This document shows, one piece after another, positions 1 through 12,532 of a DNA stretch of 64,000 nt (the first letter of the stretch is position 1; each line of letters begins with the position of its first letter). Under the pieces are notes generated by a model. It searched no databases. It was not told the DNA's origin and was given only the letters and a program-made list of their open reading frames with translations. The stretch is from positions 434,001-498,000 of the forward strand of contig LR990067.1 in the NCBI GenBank assembly GCA_905147135.1. Reading direction: 5' to 3'. This DNA comes from Blastobasis lacticolella. Lineage: Eukaryota; Arthropoda; Insecta; Lepidoptera; Blastobasidae. Made by a program: the position numbers and the translations under genes.

Positions 1-352
1 GAGCCATGCTTAACAAACAACCACACGCTGTCCAAAATCGGTTTTCAAATATAATAAATCGAACGTAATCGAATTTTTTTACCTAATTTAAGTTTGTAAG
101 ACATATGAAAATGCTAAATAAACATTATGTCTATGTCTAAAATTCAAGAGTTCATTTATTGAAGTCACATAATTCAAAACAACGAGACTGCTAAGCAAAG
201 GTTACTCTTTGACTTTGGTTTTAATTTGAGACAATTTTTACCATTAATAAACTTGATATTTTCTGAATATTATTTAAGAAACTTCACTTCATTATAAAAA
301 CACCTCTACTCACTATTTCCTTAACGCGAACGGATTACAACCATTTTTTTCC
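1..352. other. AT-rich sequence with no recognisable gene
   Basis: I see no long open frame, RNA gene or clear repeat here. It lies just upstream of a partial exon copy at 357-452, so it may be intron or intergenic DNA. Confidence 0.4.
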
Positions 353-356
353 GTAG

Positions 357-452
357 ACCCCCCCCCCCCCCCCCCTCCCTCTTAGACCGTCCATGTCCCT
401 GGGCCCCCCAGCGCCTCCGAGCCAAGACCCTCCCAGCATCAGAGCAAATGCG
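357..452 (+). pseudogene. Partial copy of exon 1 of the repeat-tail gene
   Basis: A possible 3' splice site (T-rich tract then CCGTAG, ending at 356) is followed by a long C run and about 80 bases that closely match the start of the exon at 12,533-12,744. The encoded words around DRPCPWAPQR and AKTLPASE are shared. The match stops near 452, so only the first half of the exon is present. The C tract has expanded compared with the intact exon. It is either a broken exon duplicate or a degenerate alternative exon; the duplicate is more likely because the rest of the exon is missing. Confidence 0.6.
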
Positions 453-3400
453 CAGCTTCAATATGTGCGATAATAACCGCGAGATGTGTGTTACGAAGTT
501 TTAACATGTACCCAATAACTGTCTACCACATTTAATGCAACTAAAAACCTATTCTATTCTATAGTTTAAAACATAATGTTTAAAAAAAAAAGATAACACT
601 TATTATAAAGGACGCCACGTCGCGATAATTTGCAATACAATGAGCAGTTTTCCAATAGGTATCTAAAGCATTCCCAACCACTCACTACATGGCGCCCCGA
701 CAATTTTGGTAATTGATAATCGCTTGAAATGGGTTCGTAGCAAACAGGATTTAAACACTGGGTACGTTGTATTGGATAATATTGTATTTGTCAATAGTTT
801 TCAACCATTTTAGAGGTTGTAATAATTAGAGATGTAACGGATATCCGGCCACTATCCGGTATCCGGCCTAGCCGGCCATAATTTACTATCCGGCCGGATA
901 CCGGGTAATGCGTTAATATCCGGCCGGATATCGGATAGTAAAAAATGTATGAAAAGCCTATAAAAGTTATTTTGCTCATCGGAAATATATGCCCTTCTGT
1001 AGCAGTCGAGTAAAAAGTCGTATCAAAACGTTCAAAAACCATAAATATTAATCAAAAAACTATTGATTATGTCGACATCGGCACCTATTCTACTCGTATC
1101 GTTCATTTGGTAGGTTAGCAAAAAATTTAAATAGTTTTCTGGTCTCTTCTGTTTGCACTATGCCTTTTCCATTAGCGGATGTCAGCTCTCCTTGTCTGCT
1201 TCCTCCATTTCTCTCTTTTGTGAGCAGTAGCAGCGTCAATAATATTGTCCTTCAGGTTCAGGTTGGTCCGCCGTCAGCCAGGTGACGTGTGTCTTCCGCG
1301 TCAGCGAGTCGTCGTCGCCAAATTTAGGGCTACTTGCACTAAGGTGATCTTTGGGGCGGCGGAGCACAAGCCCACAGAATCGCATTGAGCGTTCTTAAAT
1401 TTTCTCGGGCATAGGTGTGACTTTGTAACTTCCACGAGTGTGGACATTACGTACTTTGCCCAACAGGGTGACACCCACTGATCAGCATAAATGCGCATTT
1501 TTGTCGTGTGTAGTTTTGACAAGTGCTGTTTAGTATACGAGTAATAATGTACTTAGTGTAATAATTTAACGATCATACTAAACAATATACTTACAACCAA
1601 GATATACAGGGTGTTTCATAATACATGTATAAAGCCGTGAACTGGATGGAGTGCTAAACGTATTAAAACGATAGGTACAATTATTTTTTTCGTGCGTGGA
1701 ATAGTAAGCGAGAAAATGACTATCGAACTTTTACCTTTTTAATGTCGATAATCGACATTTTGAAAACGAAAGACCGCATCTCTAGAAATCAGTTGTAAAA
1801 GGTCACTCAAGTTCATAGTACTAGGCGCAATGATATTAAGGAGATCTAAATTAGCCATTTTGTATTTTTTGGTTTGAGGGTTCTGTACAAAAAAATATTG
1901 TAATTTTAATTTAATAGGTTCCTTCATAGTTTTTTCGAAAGTGCACCACCACCTAACTAATAGCAAAGTAGTCTAATTCAAATTACTGTGGCATATTAAT
2001 GTAGCAAACTCTAATTAATGTAGCATATTTGTCTTTATAAGTTTGCTTTCTCATGTCATGCCTGTCAGTCATGTTTCAGTGTCGCAAAGGTAATCGTACC
2101 TATCTGCTATGAGATTTTTCAGTAACTACACACACATATTTTTGTATTAAATAAAACAAATAAAATACCTTAGTGTAATGAATGAAACATAAATAAAACA
2201 AAGACAGTAGAGAGTGGAGTTTAAGACAGAACCCTCCACTAATGTGGGGAAGGCTTAAACTCTCAGAGGACTGTTATGTTAAAATCCGTACGATTTCACG
2301 AATATTTCTCATCAACAAAAATTAACTAAATGAATCTTAGTTGACGGAGCTATACCTGTAAATATCCCATGCTTCACCCAGTTGGGAACCTAGGCAGGGG
2401 CGCAACAACCGCCGTATCAGCCGTATCAATGATACGGGATCCCAAATCGTATGTAAGCAAAAATACGTACTGTTATCCTCAATTTCAGTTAAACACTATT
2501 TCCCGGAAAAAAAAAATTCTTTAGTGATTTTCAGACCAGGGTCGGGGCCCCCTCCGCCAAAGATGCAAATAAAATCAAGTGATACAATCCGTTTTCGTTC
2601 CCCTTTCGCTTAGAGATAATTAACATTTTTAATAAAAAACAATAACTTAGAGCCCCTCACGCGCACTCACTCATTACTTCATTGAAATTGTGTAAAAATG
2701 CACCGATAGCAAAAATGAGAAAAATCTTGATCTCATGTACAACATATTCAGCACTATCGGTGAGATCATAAGATTTAAAAAACTCCTTACACTGTTCATT
2801 GCTCAATGGGTCAGATGGACCTGGCTCATAATAAAATCGTTTTGGCCCACACGATTTTCGAATTTGACTGTTTTTAAGTTAATCGTGAAAACTTTATAGC
2901 CAAAATGTCAGAAATAGAGCTCGCACGCTCATTAATTAATTGTTTGCGAAGTTAATTTTATTATAAACCAGATGTCAGAAATGTCTACATCGTATGTCGT
3001 CGTATGTCGTATCGTCCATTTACTGATTTTATGTTATTCGCGCAAGTATTCTGAAGGGGTAGTTTGTGAAACTATCGAGCTCGCTACGCTCGCTTATTCA
3101 ACAAATTATGACATTTTTATATTTATCATGCAAGGTTTTAATATACCAAAGTCAAGGGCCAATTTACAAAAATTCCGATGTCCACCCCGGCCCTTAAGGA
3201 GATTCTTGTCATACAAACTACCAACATAAAACATTAACAAATTATACACCTAAATCTTCCTCAATAGACAAAGTAATTCCACTTTGTCAATTGGTGAAAA
3301 CCGCATGAAAATCCGTTCAGTAGTTTTTGAGTTTATCGCAAACAGGCAGACAGACGCGGTGTGGAACTTTCTTTCATACATATGTTATTCTTACTATTAA

Positions 3401-3767
3401 GGTGATTCAACGCCCATACTAAATTTCTCTCGATATTCTTTCATTTGTTTGAGTGTTTAGTGATTGTATTATGATTTCTACTCTTAGTAAATGTATTCAA
3501 TGGTGCGCAAAGTGGTTTTCTTTTCAAAAGCAGTTAAATCGAAAAAAGCACAAATCGCCGCTTGATAGCGTTGTTTTGTGATTTAATTATTTTTCTTTTT
3601 CATTGCTTTGTTTTACATTATTAACATGTAGAAATCTATTTCGCGCACAATTGAACATATTTTCTAATAGCCAATTGCACAAAAACGTTACATAAAAATT
3701 GTATGAAAATCGTACCGCCTTAACACGCGAATGGCTTGGATTTAAGTTACTCATTAGCATCCCTTGT

Positions 3768-4035
3768 AGCCGTGTGGTAACCGGTAGAGTAGAATAGCAC
3801 CAACCCCTTACACTCGTGGGTGTCGTACAAGGCGAATAACGTTTAGAGGCAAAATATCTAGTCTCCATAAACTGGAAAATGGGCAGCAGCGTTTTTCATT
3901 GTTATGTTTGCAACACTGCGATCTCCAACCCGCCTGCCAAGCGTGGAGATTATGGCAATAACCTCCCCTTTTGCGGGAGAGGCCCAAAGTCCTGTAGTGG
4001 ACTGTTATGGGCTGTGATGATGATGATGATGATCC
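3768..4035 (+). repeat. Lepidopteran-type interspersed repeat ending in GATGAT
   Basis: This is one of seven copies in the window. It starts near GCCGTGTGGT, holds a tagaatagcacc box and the phrase ending in aacctcccctttt, and ends in a GATGAT run. It sits inside the TIR element at 1,607-6,853. A short retroposed (SINE-like) origin is inferred. Confidence 0.75.
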
Positions 4036-4364
4036 CTTGTAGTTGGGGGTACTAACTATGGGGCCCCAGACAGCTATTGATACGGGGCCCCTGGAAGGCA
4101 AGCAACGCCACTGAACCTAGGTCACCTAGGTGAAACACGGACCCAAACACAATTTTAGTAATTACTGTCTGTACAAATTACCCGATAAAATAGTGGTAAG
4201 CAAATGTATTCCATCACCGACATCATAAGGATTATTATTAGTACACTGTTGGACTTGTTTGAGCCTCACTTTATTAAATAAACACAATCAACATTACGGT
4301 GCATCTACCAGGAGAACATAAGCGGCGAAATAAGTACGACCCCTAGCACGCGGATCCCTAAAGC

Positions 4365-4730
4365 CAGTGTTACCAGCAGTAGTTTCCAAAAAAGTACGTC
4401 TGGGCTCTTAAAATAGTATGAAAATGGCTAAAAAGTTACGATTTCTTCTTATTATCTTCTATATTTTATCGACCTTGGGGGGGGGGGGGGGGATGATTTT
4501 TAGTCAACTAATGACGTTATTTTGTTGCCGGTGGCAAAATCAACCCTTCCTTCCCATTATTTTTGGTGAAATTGTGAATTTGAAAGGTGAAGTGACTACC
4601 CCCCTCAGCTAAATTCAGCATTTTGTAAAAACGTACTAAATAGTACGATGTGGAGCAAAGTACGCTTAAGGTACGACAGTCGGCCAAATAGTACGTAAAT
4701 CGTACTAAAAGGTAGGATCTGGCAACGCTG
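4365..4730. mobile_element. hAT MITE with 8-bp TSD CCTAAAGC
   Basis: The left end CAGTGTTACCAGCAG and right end (reverse complement CAGCGTTGCCAGA) form hAT-like inverted termini. The 8-bp direct repeat CCTAAAGC flanks it at 4,357-4,364 and 4,731-4,738. The interior is 366 bp with GTAC-rich subterminal words and a 13-14 nt G run near 4,480. It has no coding capacity. One end of the same family is seen at 40,360-40,413. Confidence 0.8.
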
Positions 4731-5936
4731 CCTAAAGCGCTGCCTGCTGCCACGCCTCCCGCCTCGCGTCCCGCCACCCGCCGCCCCGTGCGCCGCGCCG
4801 AACATGTGTCGACACGCCGGAGTTTTGGCAGTGTGCATGCTGCACTTGGGTGTGTCGTTTGATTGAACCGCTGACGCCGACAGCGTGGCTTCTTGTGTTA
4901 CCTATTTTCGAGTCGTGTTCGTTTATTCGGTTTTTAGCTTTTCGCGTGATCGGTGTGATTGTTTGTTGCGTTGTATGTATAGGATACCTAAGTACTGTGA
5001 TAAGACTGTAAACGATATGAATGAATGAATGATTTATTGCTTCAGGTACCAATATTAACGTAGTCTTGTTTGTGTACAATGTTCAACAGTTTAAGTATTG
5101 TGATAATCATTATTCTGTGCATGAGTGCAACCAAGCAGTAGGCCAAAGACCATGTTACCTACCTACTTACGTATTGCATAGCAACCAGTGCATGCTGTAG
5201 TGTTGTGTAGCTGTGTGTATGAGTGTATTTACCTATCGGTCATCGAGCCACAAGAAAGCAAGAAAGTGTGGTTAACTGCGCTGGCACCTGACACTGTTTG
5301 TTTCCATAAAATATCGTTTAAAAGGTACGTACCTACATGCTTTAAAGGTCTAGGTGCTAGCTAGACTAGGAGACGCTACCTACCACCTAATAGTGACGTT
5401 AGAAGCGCAACCGCCGCGCTCGGTTCTTTTCCGACGGGAAATAGGTAGAAAAGACAACGCTTTTATCTTTTCATAAAAACATGTAGGTATTTAGTGGAAC
5501 CTGTCTGTAATGTGTTTCACCAAAACTAGATTCATAAGTGGTTCCCTAGGTACGTAGGTACTTAGATGAGGGAACCGTGTTAGTAGGTACCTAGTACTTA
5601 CCTATCTGTGTAGAGCCATTTTGTCAATTGAACGAATCCCGTTTTAGTGTAGTAGATATCTACTTTAGTACGTAGCTGACTATGTTTATTTTTATTTAGT
5701 TTAAGTACCTGCGGCAGTCCACACCGCGGGTCCGGCTGTCTTCCAGACTGATTAACATGTTTTGTTTTTTATTTACGTAGGTTCCTATCTACCTAACCTA
5801 CTTAGATACTGTTTTTAGGCCTTTAGTTAATAAGTACCTAAGTATTATGATTTTAATTCTTATTTTACTTTTGTTGTGCTGGGGTGGTTTGTTCTGTTAG
5901 GTACCTACCTAGTAGAAATCATCTCGGTGTTAATGA

Positions 5937-6233
5937 CCTGGTTTTGCTCTCGCGCACGAGGGCCTGGGGTCCGCCTTGACCATGATCCAGGATTTCGCAT
6001 TTCTGGTCATTACGTCTGACAGTCCTGAATCCTGCCTGACCCTGCTACCAGGGGAACCTGATAACCTGACCAGATTAAAATCATGGTTAGACATTCAGTC
6101 GCCTAAATGTGCAGGTTTCATCACGATGTTTTCCGTCAGAAAAGGTCACTGGTACGTGGCGGCAGCGGGTGTCGAACCCGGTACCTCTCGCGTACGACTC
6201 GGATACCGTAACCTTAGGCCACCGACGACGCTC
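5937..6233 (-). repeat. tRNA-derived SINE
   Basis: On the minus strand the element starts with a tRNA-like head containing a box A-like TGGCCTAAGG word and a box B-like GGTTCGA word. It ends with the body shared by all copies (CATGATCC, GTCAGGTTCCCCTGG, GGCGGACCCC). The same insertion is present in the second TIR copy (10,925-11,262), so it predates the spread of that element. Confidence 0.75.
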
Positions 6234-7559
6234 CGACTATTTAAGCATACCTACCTATTGAAAATAATTAGTGTAGGTAAGTTCCTAGTTAATTTGGTAG
6301 AGATTATTCATGGAGATAAGTAGGTAACATTTAGTTCGGCGCCTGGTAGATGTAGGAGGTTCGTTTGTTTTGTTATGAATGGCGCGAGGTTATTAAACTC
6401 TTCTTTATGGTGTGTACATACTCAACTTACGCCAACGAAGCGTTGTCGGCCGATTTGGATTTCTAAGGTCCAATAGGTAATTGCATTTCGTGGTCAAGCA
6501 AACGATCTTTGGGAGTTTTGGGAACCTATTCGGGCTCGTAATCGCACGTTTGTTCGTTGGCCTTCGGTATCCGCCCAAGCTGCGTTTGGTCGATTGCTTC
6601 TATCCGTTTGATGTTACCGCCACGATTTTTTCATAGGGGTCGCACGCGGTTATTGAACTTCTCCTTCTAGGATCATCAACTTGAAATAGAGCTGCACATC
6701 AACGTAGTCGATATGGTTATTTTTCTTTAAAAACGAAGATTTTTTATAAAAATTAAAATTCAATGTCTGGATAATATGAAGTCGCCAGTGTACTCTTTGC
6801 AAGCTATACTTTAACACCCTTTCGGCTTTATACATGTATTATGAAACACCCTGTATATTGATATTATAGATATGAAAAAATATTATCCTGGATTAAAAAT
6901 ATGAATTTCTTTATATTTAGAGGTAGTATACGATGTCGTTTATCCTCTACGATGCTGTGGGCTAATGTGTAAGCCCGTATTTTGAAACTATCAATCCGTA
7001 TGAGGGCGGAAGAATTGTTCAGCTCAACGTTCAAATTATTCACATTAAACGAAAACTGTAATTTACACTTAACATATGCAGTCGTATAAAGTCCTACGCC
7101 GCGATTACAGCTTGCACAAATTTGTTCAGAGACGATGACCTGCGAATATCCGGCCGCCGGATATCCGGCTATCCGGCTAGAAGGCTGGCCGGATATCCGG
7201 TATCCGGCCAAACAACTATCCGTTTCATCTCTAGTAATAATAATGGAACATAGTGCCAACTTCTATAAATATTATCTTTTTACATTTAGTTCAACCTTTA
7301 ACAGTTATGTTTATATTAATAAACATTTTATTGTTAAGTTTAGTATTAGTTGGCTGCTTGAAATCACTGCCACCATCATACAGATAAAAAAAAGATTACC
7401 AAAATTGTAGGAGCGCCATCTATTGATGCTTTTTGAAATCAACTATCAATACATACTGGAAAACTCCTCATTACATTTAACACCGAAAAAAAACGGTACA
7501 TAAAACACAGGGACAATTATAGGGTTCCCAGTGGCATTTTTATAAGGCACCCATCGTAG

Positions 7560-7705
7560 GTCAGGGTCAGGTCAGGGTCACGGAGGTTAGATGGTAGTCG
7601 CTCCATTGTAATTACCTGATCGCAAAATCCTGGATCATGGTCAAGGCGGATCCCGGGCCCTCGATCTCGAGAGCACAACCGGGACATTAACGCCAAGATG
7701 ATTAT
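7560..7705 (+). repeat. tRNA-derived SINE, 5'-truncated
   Basis: Only the 3' body of the SINE is present: the gtagtcgctcc box, the tggatcatggtcaagg box, and the terminal agagcacaaccggga box. The tRNA-like head is missing. Confidence 0.65.
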
Positions 7706-8570
7706 TTCTTTTATCCATCGTAAATGGACCTTCAGCATAATGTTGTGGCCGCTACAACATGTTGTGGTGTTACAGTGATATTCTATACACGCTCACACAC
7801 ACACGCACACACGGCAAATTTCTCTACAATATACCACATTCAAACCGATAATGGCAAAAAAAAATCACACTTTTTAAATGCTCAGAAGAGGGATCACTGT
7901 CTCCTATAGTACCGGGTAACCTAGTTTAGGAGGCAGGAAATCTACAGGGTGTTTCATAATACATGTATAAAGCCGTGAACTGGATGGAGTGCTAAACGTA
8001 TTAAAACGATAGGTACAATTATTTTTTTCGTGCGTGGAATAGTTACCGAGAAAATGACTATCGAACTTTTTCTTTTTCAATGTCGATAATCACATTTTGA
8101 AAACGAAAGACCGCATCTCTAGAAATCAGTTGTAATAGATCACTCAAGTTCATTATCAGGTCAATCAACTGAATAATACAATTTTACCAGTTACAGATAG
8201 GATATAGGTTTTGTGCCTTTAAGTCTTTTCTACCTACCGTTTCATATGAGTTTTAAAATTCAATCTAAAGATCACTACGATCAATACCTCAAGTGGCTGG
8301 TTAATAAAATTATTATTACAAGCAGCTCGTGAGCAGTCCGGCACAAAAACAAGACATTTCGATGTTTGTTTCTACTTTAATTTATTTGTTTTTTGTTGCC
8401 TTCGACACAATGTTGCACCTAGGTACATAGTCTTCAAACTAATTGCGAAAACACAATAAACATTAATAGGCAAAAAAGTTACAGCTTGATTTCGCGTCTG
8501 CGCCATATCTTCTATTGTACTAGGCAGTCATGACTGAAGCAGGTGGACTATGTACGGGATACTGATATCA

Positions 8571-9005
8571 CAGGGTGTCCATAAAGTACATTCACTAGAT
8601 TTTAATATTTTTGGAAAGTGCAGCAAAACTACACGATATTGTTGTTATACTTTTTTGTCTATTTTTTCACTCAGTTTACATCCTGTTGAATGCATTTGGT
8701 GAGTCTTGGCACAAGTTTATGCATTTCTCGTTGAACTTTTCCGCCAGCTCCGAAATAAGGAAAGATGTCATTTTAGTACCTATCTAATAGTAATTATTAA
8801 ATTCTACTCATGTTTGAATTCAAGAAGGTGAATATTAAATTTGAATAGCTGAAAAAATACCTAGCAACACTATTTACGTACTAGGATTTAAGCATTTAGG
8901 TTGCAGGCAACAAACATGCAGAACAGCAGATGCGTTGTCACTGTGAGGACTAAGATGAAATGCGTCATGCCTGTATTTGCACTGGCTTATTTTATGGACA
9001 CCCCA
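8571..9005. mobile_element. Nested short TIR element
   Basis: It opens with CAGGGTGTCCATAAA and closes with the inverted TGGGGTGTCCATAAA. It lies in a part of TIR copy 2 that is absent from copy 1, as a later insertion would be. It is non-coding. Confidence 0.55.
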
Positions 9006-10654
9006 CGTACTAGGCGCAATATTAAGGAGGTCTAAATTATCCGTTTTGTATTTTTTGGTTTCGAGGGTTCTGTACAAAAAAATATTGTAATCAATTATGA
9101 TTTTAATTCAAAAGGTTCTTTCATAGTTTTTACGAAAGTGCGCCACCACCTAACTAATAGCAAAGTAGTCTTATTCAAATTACTGTAGCATATTAATGTA
9201 GCAAACTCTAATTAATGTAACATCTTTGTCTTTTTACGAGTTTGCTTTCTCATGTCATGTCTGTCAGTCATGTTTCAGTGTCGCGTAGGTAATCGTACCT
9301 ATCGTTTACGAACATTTCTTATCAACTAAAATTAACTTAATGATTCTTAGTTGATGGAGCTTTACCTGTAAATATCCCATGCTTCACCCAATTGGAGAAC
9401 CTAGGTCACCTAGGTGGAGCACGGACCCAAACACAATTTTAGAAATTACTGTCTAGGTTACTGGCATTGTACCAAACTACCCGATAAAATCGTGATAAGC
9501 AAATGTAGGCCATCGCCATAAGGATTATTATTAAGCCCACAGTTGGATTCGCTTGAGACTCACTTTAACAAATAAAAAAAAAATCAACATTATGGTGCAA
9601 CTACCAGGAGAACATAAAACGAGAGAACATAAAAGGCGAAATAAGTTAGACCCCTAAAACACGGATCCCTAAGTACGAATCCTTTTACACGTGCCGTCAA
9701 GGTCAAGGCCGGCGCCGGAGCTGTGGCGGCGCTTTTGACATCAAAATAGAAACTGAAAGCTACAAAATCTAAAAATAGAATACTTTGGCGGGCCGTTCTT
9801 TATTTTGTGGTTTGACCCACGGCGCGACTTCCATTGACGAAATTTGCCTACTTTCGCGTCGTATTCGTTCATTCAGTTTTTAGCTTTTCGCGTGACCGAA
9901 ATGATTGTTGCGTTGTAGTTGTAGGATACCTAAGTACCTATTGTGAAGATAACTGTGATAAGAGTGTTAACGATGTGAACGAATGATTTATAGCTTCGGG
10001 TACCAGTATTAACGTAGTCTTGTCTGTGTTCAGCGTTCAACGTTTAAGTATTGTGATAATCAGTATTCTGTGTATGAATGCAAGCTAGCAGTAGGCCAAA
10101 CACCATGGTACCTACCTATTTACGTATTGCATAGCAACCAGAGCCTGCGTAGTGTTGTGTATCTGTGTGTATGGAGTGTACCTACCTAGCTACGCTACGA
10201 TACGAGTGCAAGCTTACTTGATAGTTAATACCTATCAGTCATCCGAGCCACAAGAAAGCAAGAAAGTATGGCACCTGACGCTGTTTGTTTTCTTAAAATA
10301 ACTTTAAAAAGGTACGTACCTACATGCTTTAAAGGTCTAGGTTCTAGCTAGACTTTAAGATATGCTACCTAGCTAGTACCTAATCGTAACGTTAGAAGGT
10401 TCTTTTCCGACGGGAAATAGGCAGAAAAGACAACGCTTTTATCTGTTCATGAAAACATGTAGGTATTTAGTAAAACCTGTCTGTAATCTGTTTCAACAAA
10501 ACTAGTCTCATAAGTGGTTCCCTACGCTACGTAGGTCCCTAGATGAGTGAACCATTTTAGTAGGACATAGTACCTACTTATTTGTGTAGAACGATTTATC
10601 AATTGAACGAATTCTGTTTTAGTTATGTAGCTATCTTAAGTATGTTTTTCAAGA

Positions 10655-10905
10655 ACGTTGGTGGCTGGGCGGTTGAGTATCCGACGTAAGCGAGAGAGGT
10701 GCCGGGTTCGAATCCCGCTGTGGCAATGTACCAATGACTCTTTTCTGAGTTATGTACATTAGTTGAAATTAACCGATGCTCCTATGGTGAGGGAAACATC
10801 ATGATGAAATCTGCAAATTCTGGCAACTGAAATTGTAACCATGATCCAATCGAGTCAGGTTCCCCTGGTAGCAGGATCATGGAGGTCAGATGGTAGTCGC
10901 TCCAC
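10655..10905 (+). repeat. tRNA-derived SINE with clear A and B boxes
   Basis: The head reads ggtggctgggcggttgag (box A-like), followed by a perfect GGTTCGAATCC box B. The body continues to the GTCAGGTTCCCCTGG box and then stops. It faces a second SINE copy, on the minus strand, at 10,925-11,262. Confidence 0.8.
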
Positions 10906-10924
10906 TGTAACAAATTCTTTTCTC

Positions 10925-11262
10925 TCCACAAAATTATTAGACTATGGTCCATGATCTAGGATTTGGCAGATTAGGTAATTAATTGCAGTGGAGCGACTGC
11001 CATCTGACATTCCTGGCTCCTAACCCTGCTACCAAGGGAACCTGACCAGATTGGATCATGGTTACTTACACATTCAGTCGTCTGAACTGAATGTGTAAGT
11101 TTCATCACGATGATTTCCCTCACCGTAAAAGCATCGGTTAGTATTCAGCTACTGTGCATAACTTAGAAAAGAGTTAGTGGTACATGGCGGCAGTGGGATT
11201 CGAACCCGGTACCTCACGCGTACGAGTCGGATACCGCAACCTTAGGCCACCGACGCTCCGAC
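10925..11262 (-). repeat. tRNA-derived SINE
   Basis: The minus strand shows the tRNA-like head (box B as ggattcgaacccgg on the + strand) and the full body. It is tail-to-tail with the + strand copy just upstream. Confidence 0.75.
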
Positions 11263-12079
11263 TATTTAAGCATACCTACCTATCGAAAATAATTAGTGTA
11301 GGCAAGTTCCTAGTTAATTTGGTAGAGCCTATTCATAAGTAGGTAACATTTAGTACGACGCCTGGTAGTAAGATGAAGGAGGTTGGTTTGTTTTGATATG
11401 AATGGCACGAGGTTATTACTCGTCCTTATGGTGTGTACACACTCAACGTACGCCAACGAAGGGCTGTCGGCCGAATTATTTGGACTTCTAAGGTCTAATA
11501 CTTGCATTTCGTGGTCAAGCAAACGATCTTTGGGAGTTTTGGGAACCGATTCGGGCTCGTATTTGCACGTTTGTTTGTTGGCCTTCGGTATCCGCCCAAA
11601 CTGCGATTGGATGATTACTTCTATCCGTTTGATGTTACCGCCACGCTGCACTGCGGATTGCCGGCTGGCACACGCCAACGGACAATCGTTAGCCGAAACG
11701 GGTGCGCTCACACATCGCCCGGTGTGTACGCAGCATTAGGCTCCTGGTAGTAGGCTTGAGGAGGTTGCTTTGTTTCGATAGGGGTCGCACGAGGTTATTA
11801 ACCTGTTTTTATATGATCATCAACTTGAAATAGAGCTGCGCTTCAACGTAGTCGATATGGTTATTTATCTTTAAAAATTAATTTTTTTTATTAAAATTAA
11901 AATTCAATGTCCGGATAAAATGAAGTCGCCAGTGCACTCTTTGAAAGCTCTACTTTAACACCCTTTCGGCTTTATACATGTATTATGAAACACCCTGTAT
12001 ATGTGGCTAATACATTTTATTGTGCCTGAATTGTTTTATACACACATAGTAATTAAGAAAGCTCACTGTTACCCAAAGG

Positions 12080-12420
12080 GCAATGGAAAGAGCTATGCTC
12101 GGAGTTTCTTTGCGCGATCGAATCAGAAATGAGGAGATCAGCAAGCGAACCAAGACCACCGGCATAGCTCTAAGGATTGCCAGACTGAAGTGGCTGTGGG
12201 CAGGGCACATAGCTCGAAGAATAGATGGCCGATGGGGCAGTAAAGTTCTTGAGTGGCGACCACGTACCGGAAGACGCAGCGGGGGTAGGCCTCCTACAAG
12301 GTGGACCAACGACCTGGTGATCGCAGGTACCAGCTGGATGCGGAAAACATAGGACCGTCTTTTGTGGAGATCTCTGGGGGAGGCCTATGCCTAGCAATGG
12401 GCGTCTTCTGGCTGATATGA
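12080..12420 (+). mobile_element. RTE-like LINE, 3' end fragment
   Basis: An open frame at 12,083-12,352 encodes the C-terminal tail of an RTE-like reverse transcriptase protein. The order MLGVSLRDRIRN, LKWLWAGHIARR, WRPRTGRRSGGRPPTRW, GTSWMRK is the pattern I know from lepidopteran RTE elements. The catalytic RT part is absent, and the copy ends in a GATGATG-like tail. It is a 5'-truncated, inactive insertion just upstream of exon 1 of the repeat-tail gene. Confidence 0.75.
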
Positions 12421-12532
12421 TGATGAATTAAGAGATTTATTGCCATTTATTGTACTGTTATATTGTGCTTGTTATTGTATTATTTGGCTAATAAATATAT
12501 TATTGTTATTCTACTTTTATTTTTCTCCCCAG

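Larger units (their letters stand above)
1607..6853. mobile_element. Large non-autonomous TIR element, copy 1
   Basis: It begins CAGGGTGTTTCATAATACAT and ends with the inverted match. About 31 bp of terminal inverted repeat can be read before the ends diverge. TA flanks both sides (1,605-1,606 and 6,854-6,855), as in Tc1/mariner-type elements. The inside is non-coding, with many TAGGTACCTACC words. It holds an interspersed repeat (3,768-4,035), a hAT MITE (4,365-4,730) and a SINE (5,937-6,233). A related copy lies at 7,945-11,997. Confidence 0.8.
827..7233. mobile_element. hAT-type non-autonomous element with 8-bp TSD
   Basis: The termini are TAGAGATGTAACGG on the left and the reverse complement TAGAGATGAAACGG on the right. 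Both lead into clustered ATCCGGC subterminal repeats, typical of hAT ends. The 8-bp target duplication GTAATAAT flanks it at 819-826 and 7,234-7,241. The intact host repeat at 30,285-30,670 shows the unduplicated target. No transposase is visible. Most of its length is the inserted TIR element at 1,607-6,853; without it the hAT is roughly 1.2 kb. Confidence 0.85.
641..7470. mobile_element. Small TIR element (TGAGNAGTTTTCC family), split by a hAT
   Basis: The two ends carry inverted copies of a terminus reading TGAGCAGTTTTCC on the left and, reverse complemented, TGAGGAGTTTTCC on the right. Each is followed inward by a gcgccatct box and an AATTTTGGTAAT word. An uninterrupted copy sits at 30,285-30,670 and a 3'-truncated one at 61,785-62,118. 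This copy is split by the hAT at 827-7,233. It has no coding capacity, so it is a MITE-type element. Confidence 0.75.
7945..11997. mobile_element. Large non-autonomous TIR element, copy 2
   Basis: It has the same inverted termini as 1,607-6,853 (CAGGGTGTTTCATAATACAT) and flanking TA (7,943-7,944 and 11,998-11,999). Long stretches align with copy 1, including the region around 9,840-10,620 and both ends. It lacks the hAT MITE and the GATGAT repeat of copy 1 but has its own nested TIR element (8,571-9,005) and an extra SINE (10,655-10,905). No transposase frame is visible. Confidence 0.8.

Noticed and set aside
11383..11739. 118-residue plus-strand ORF with a hydrophobic start
   Set aside because: The homologous part of TIR copy 1 (6,380-6,640) has no matching open frame, so it is probably chance.
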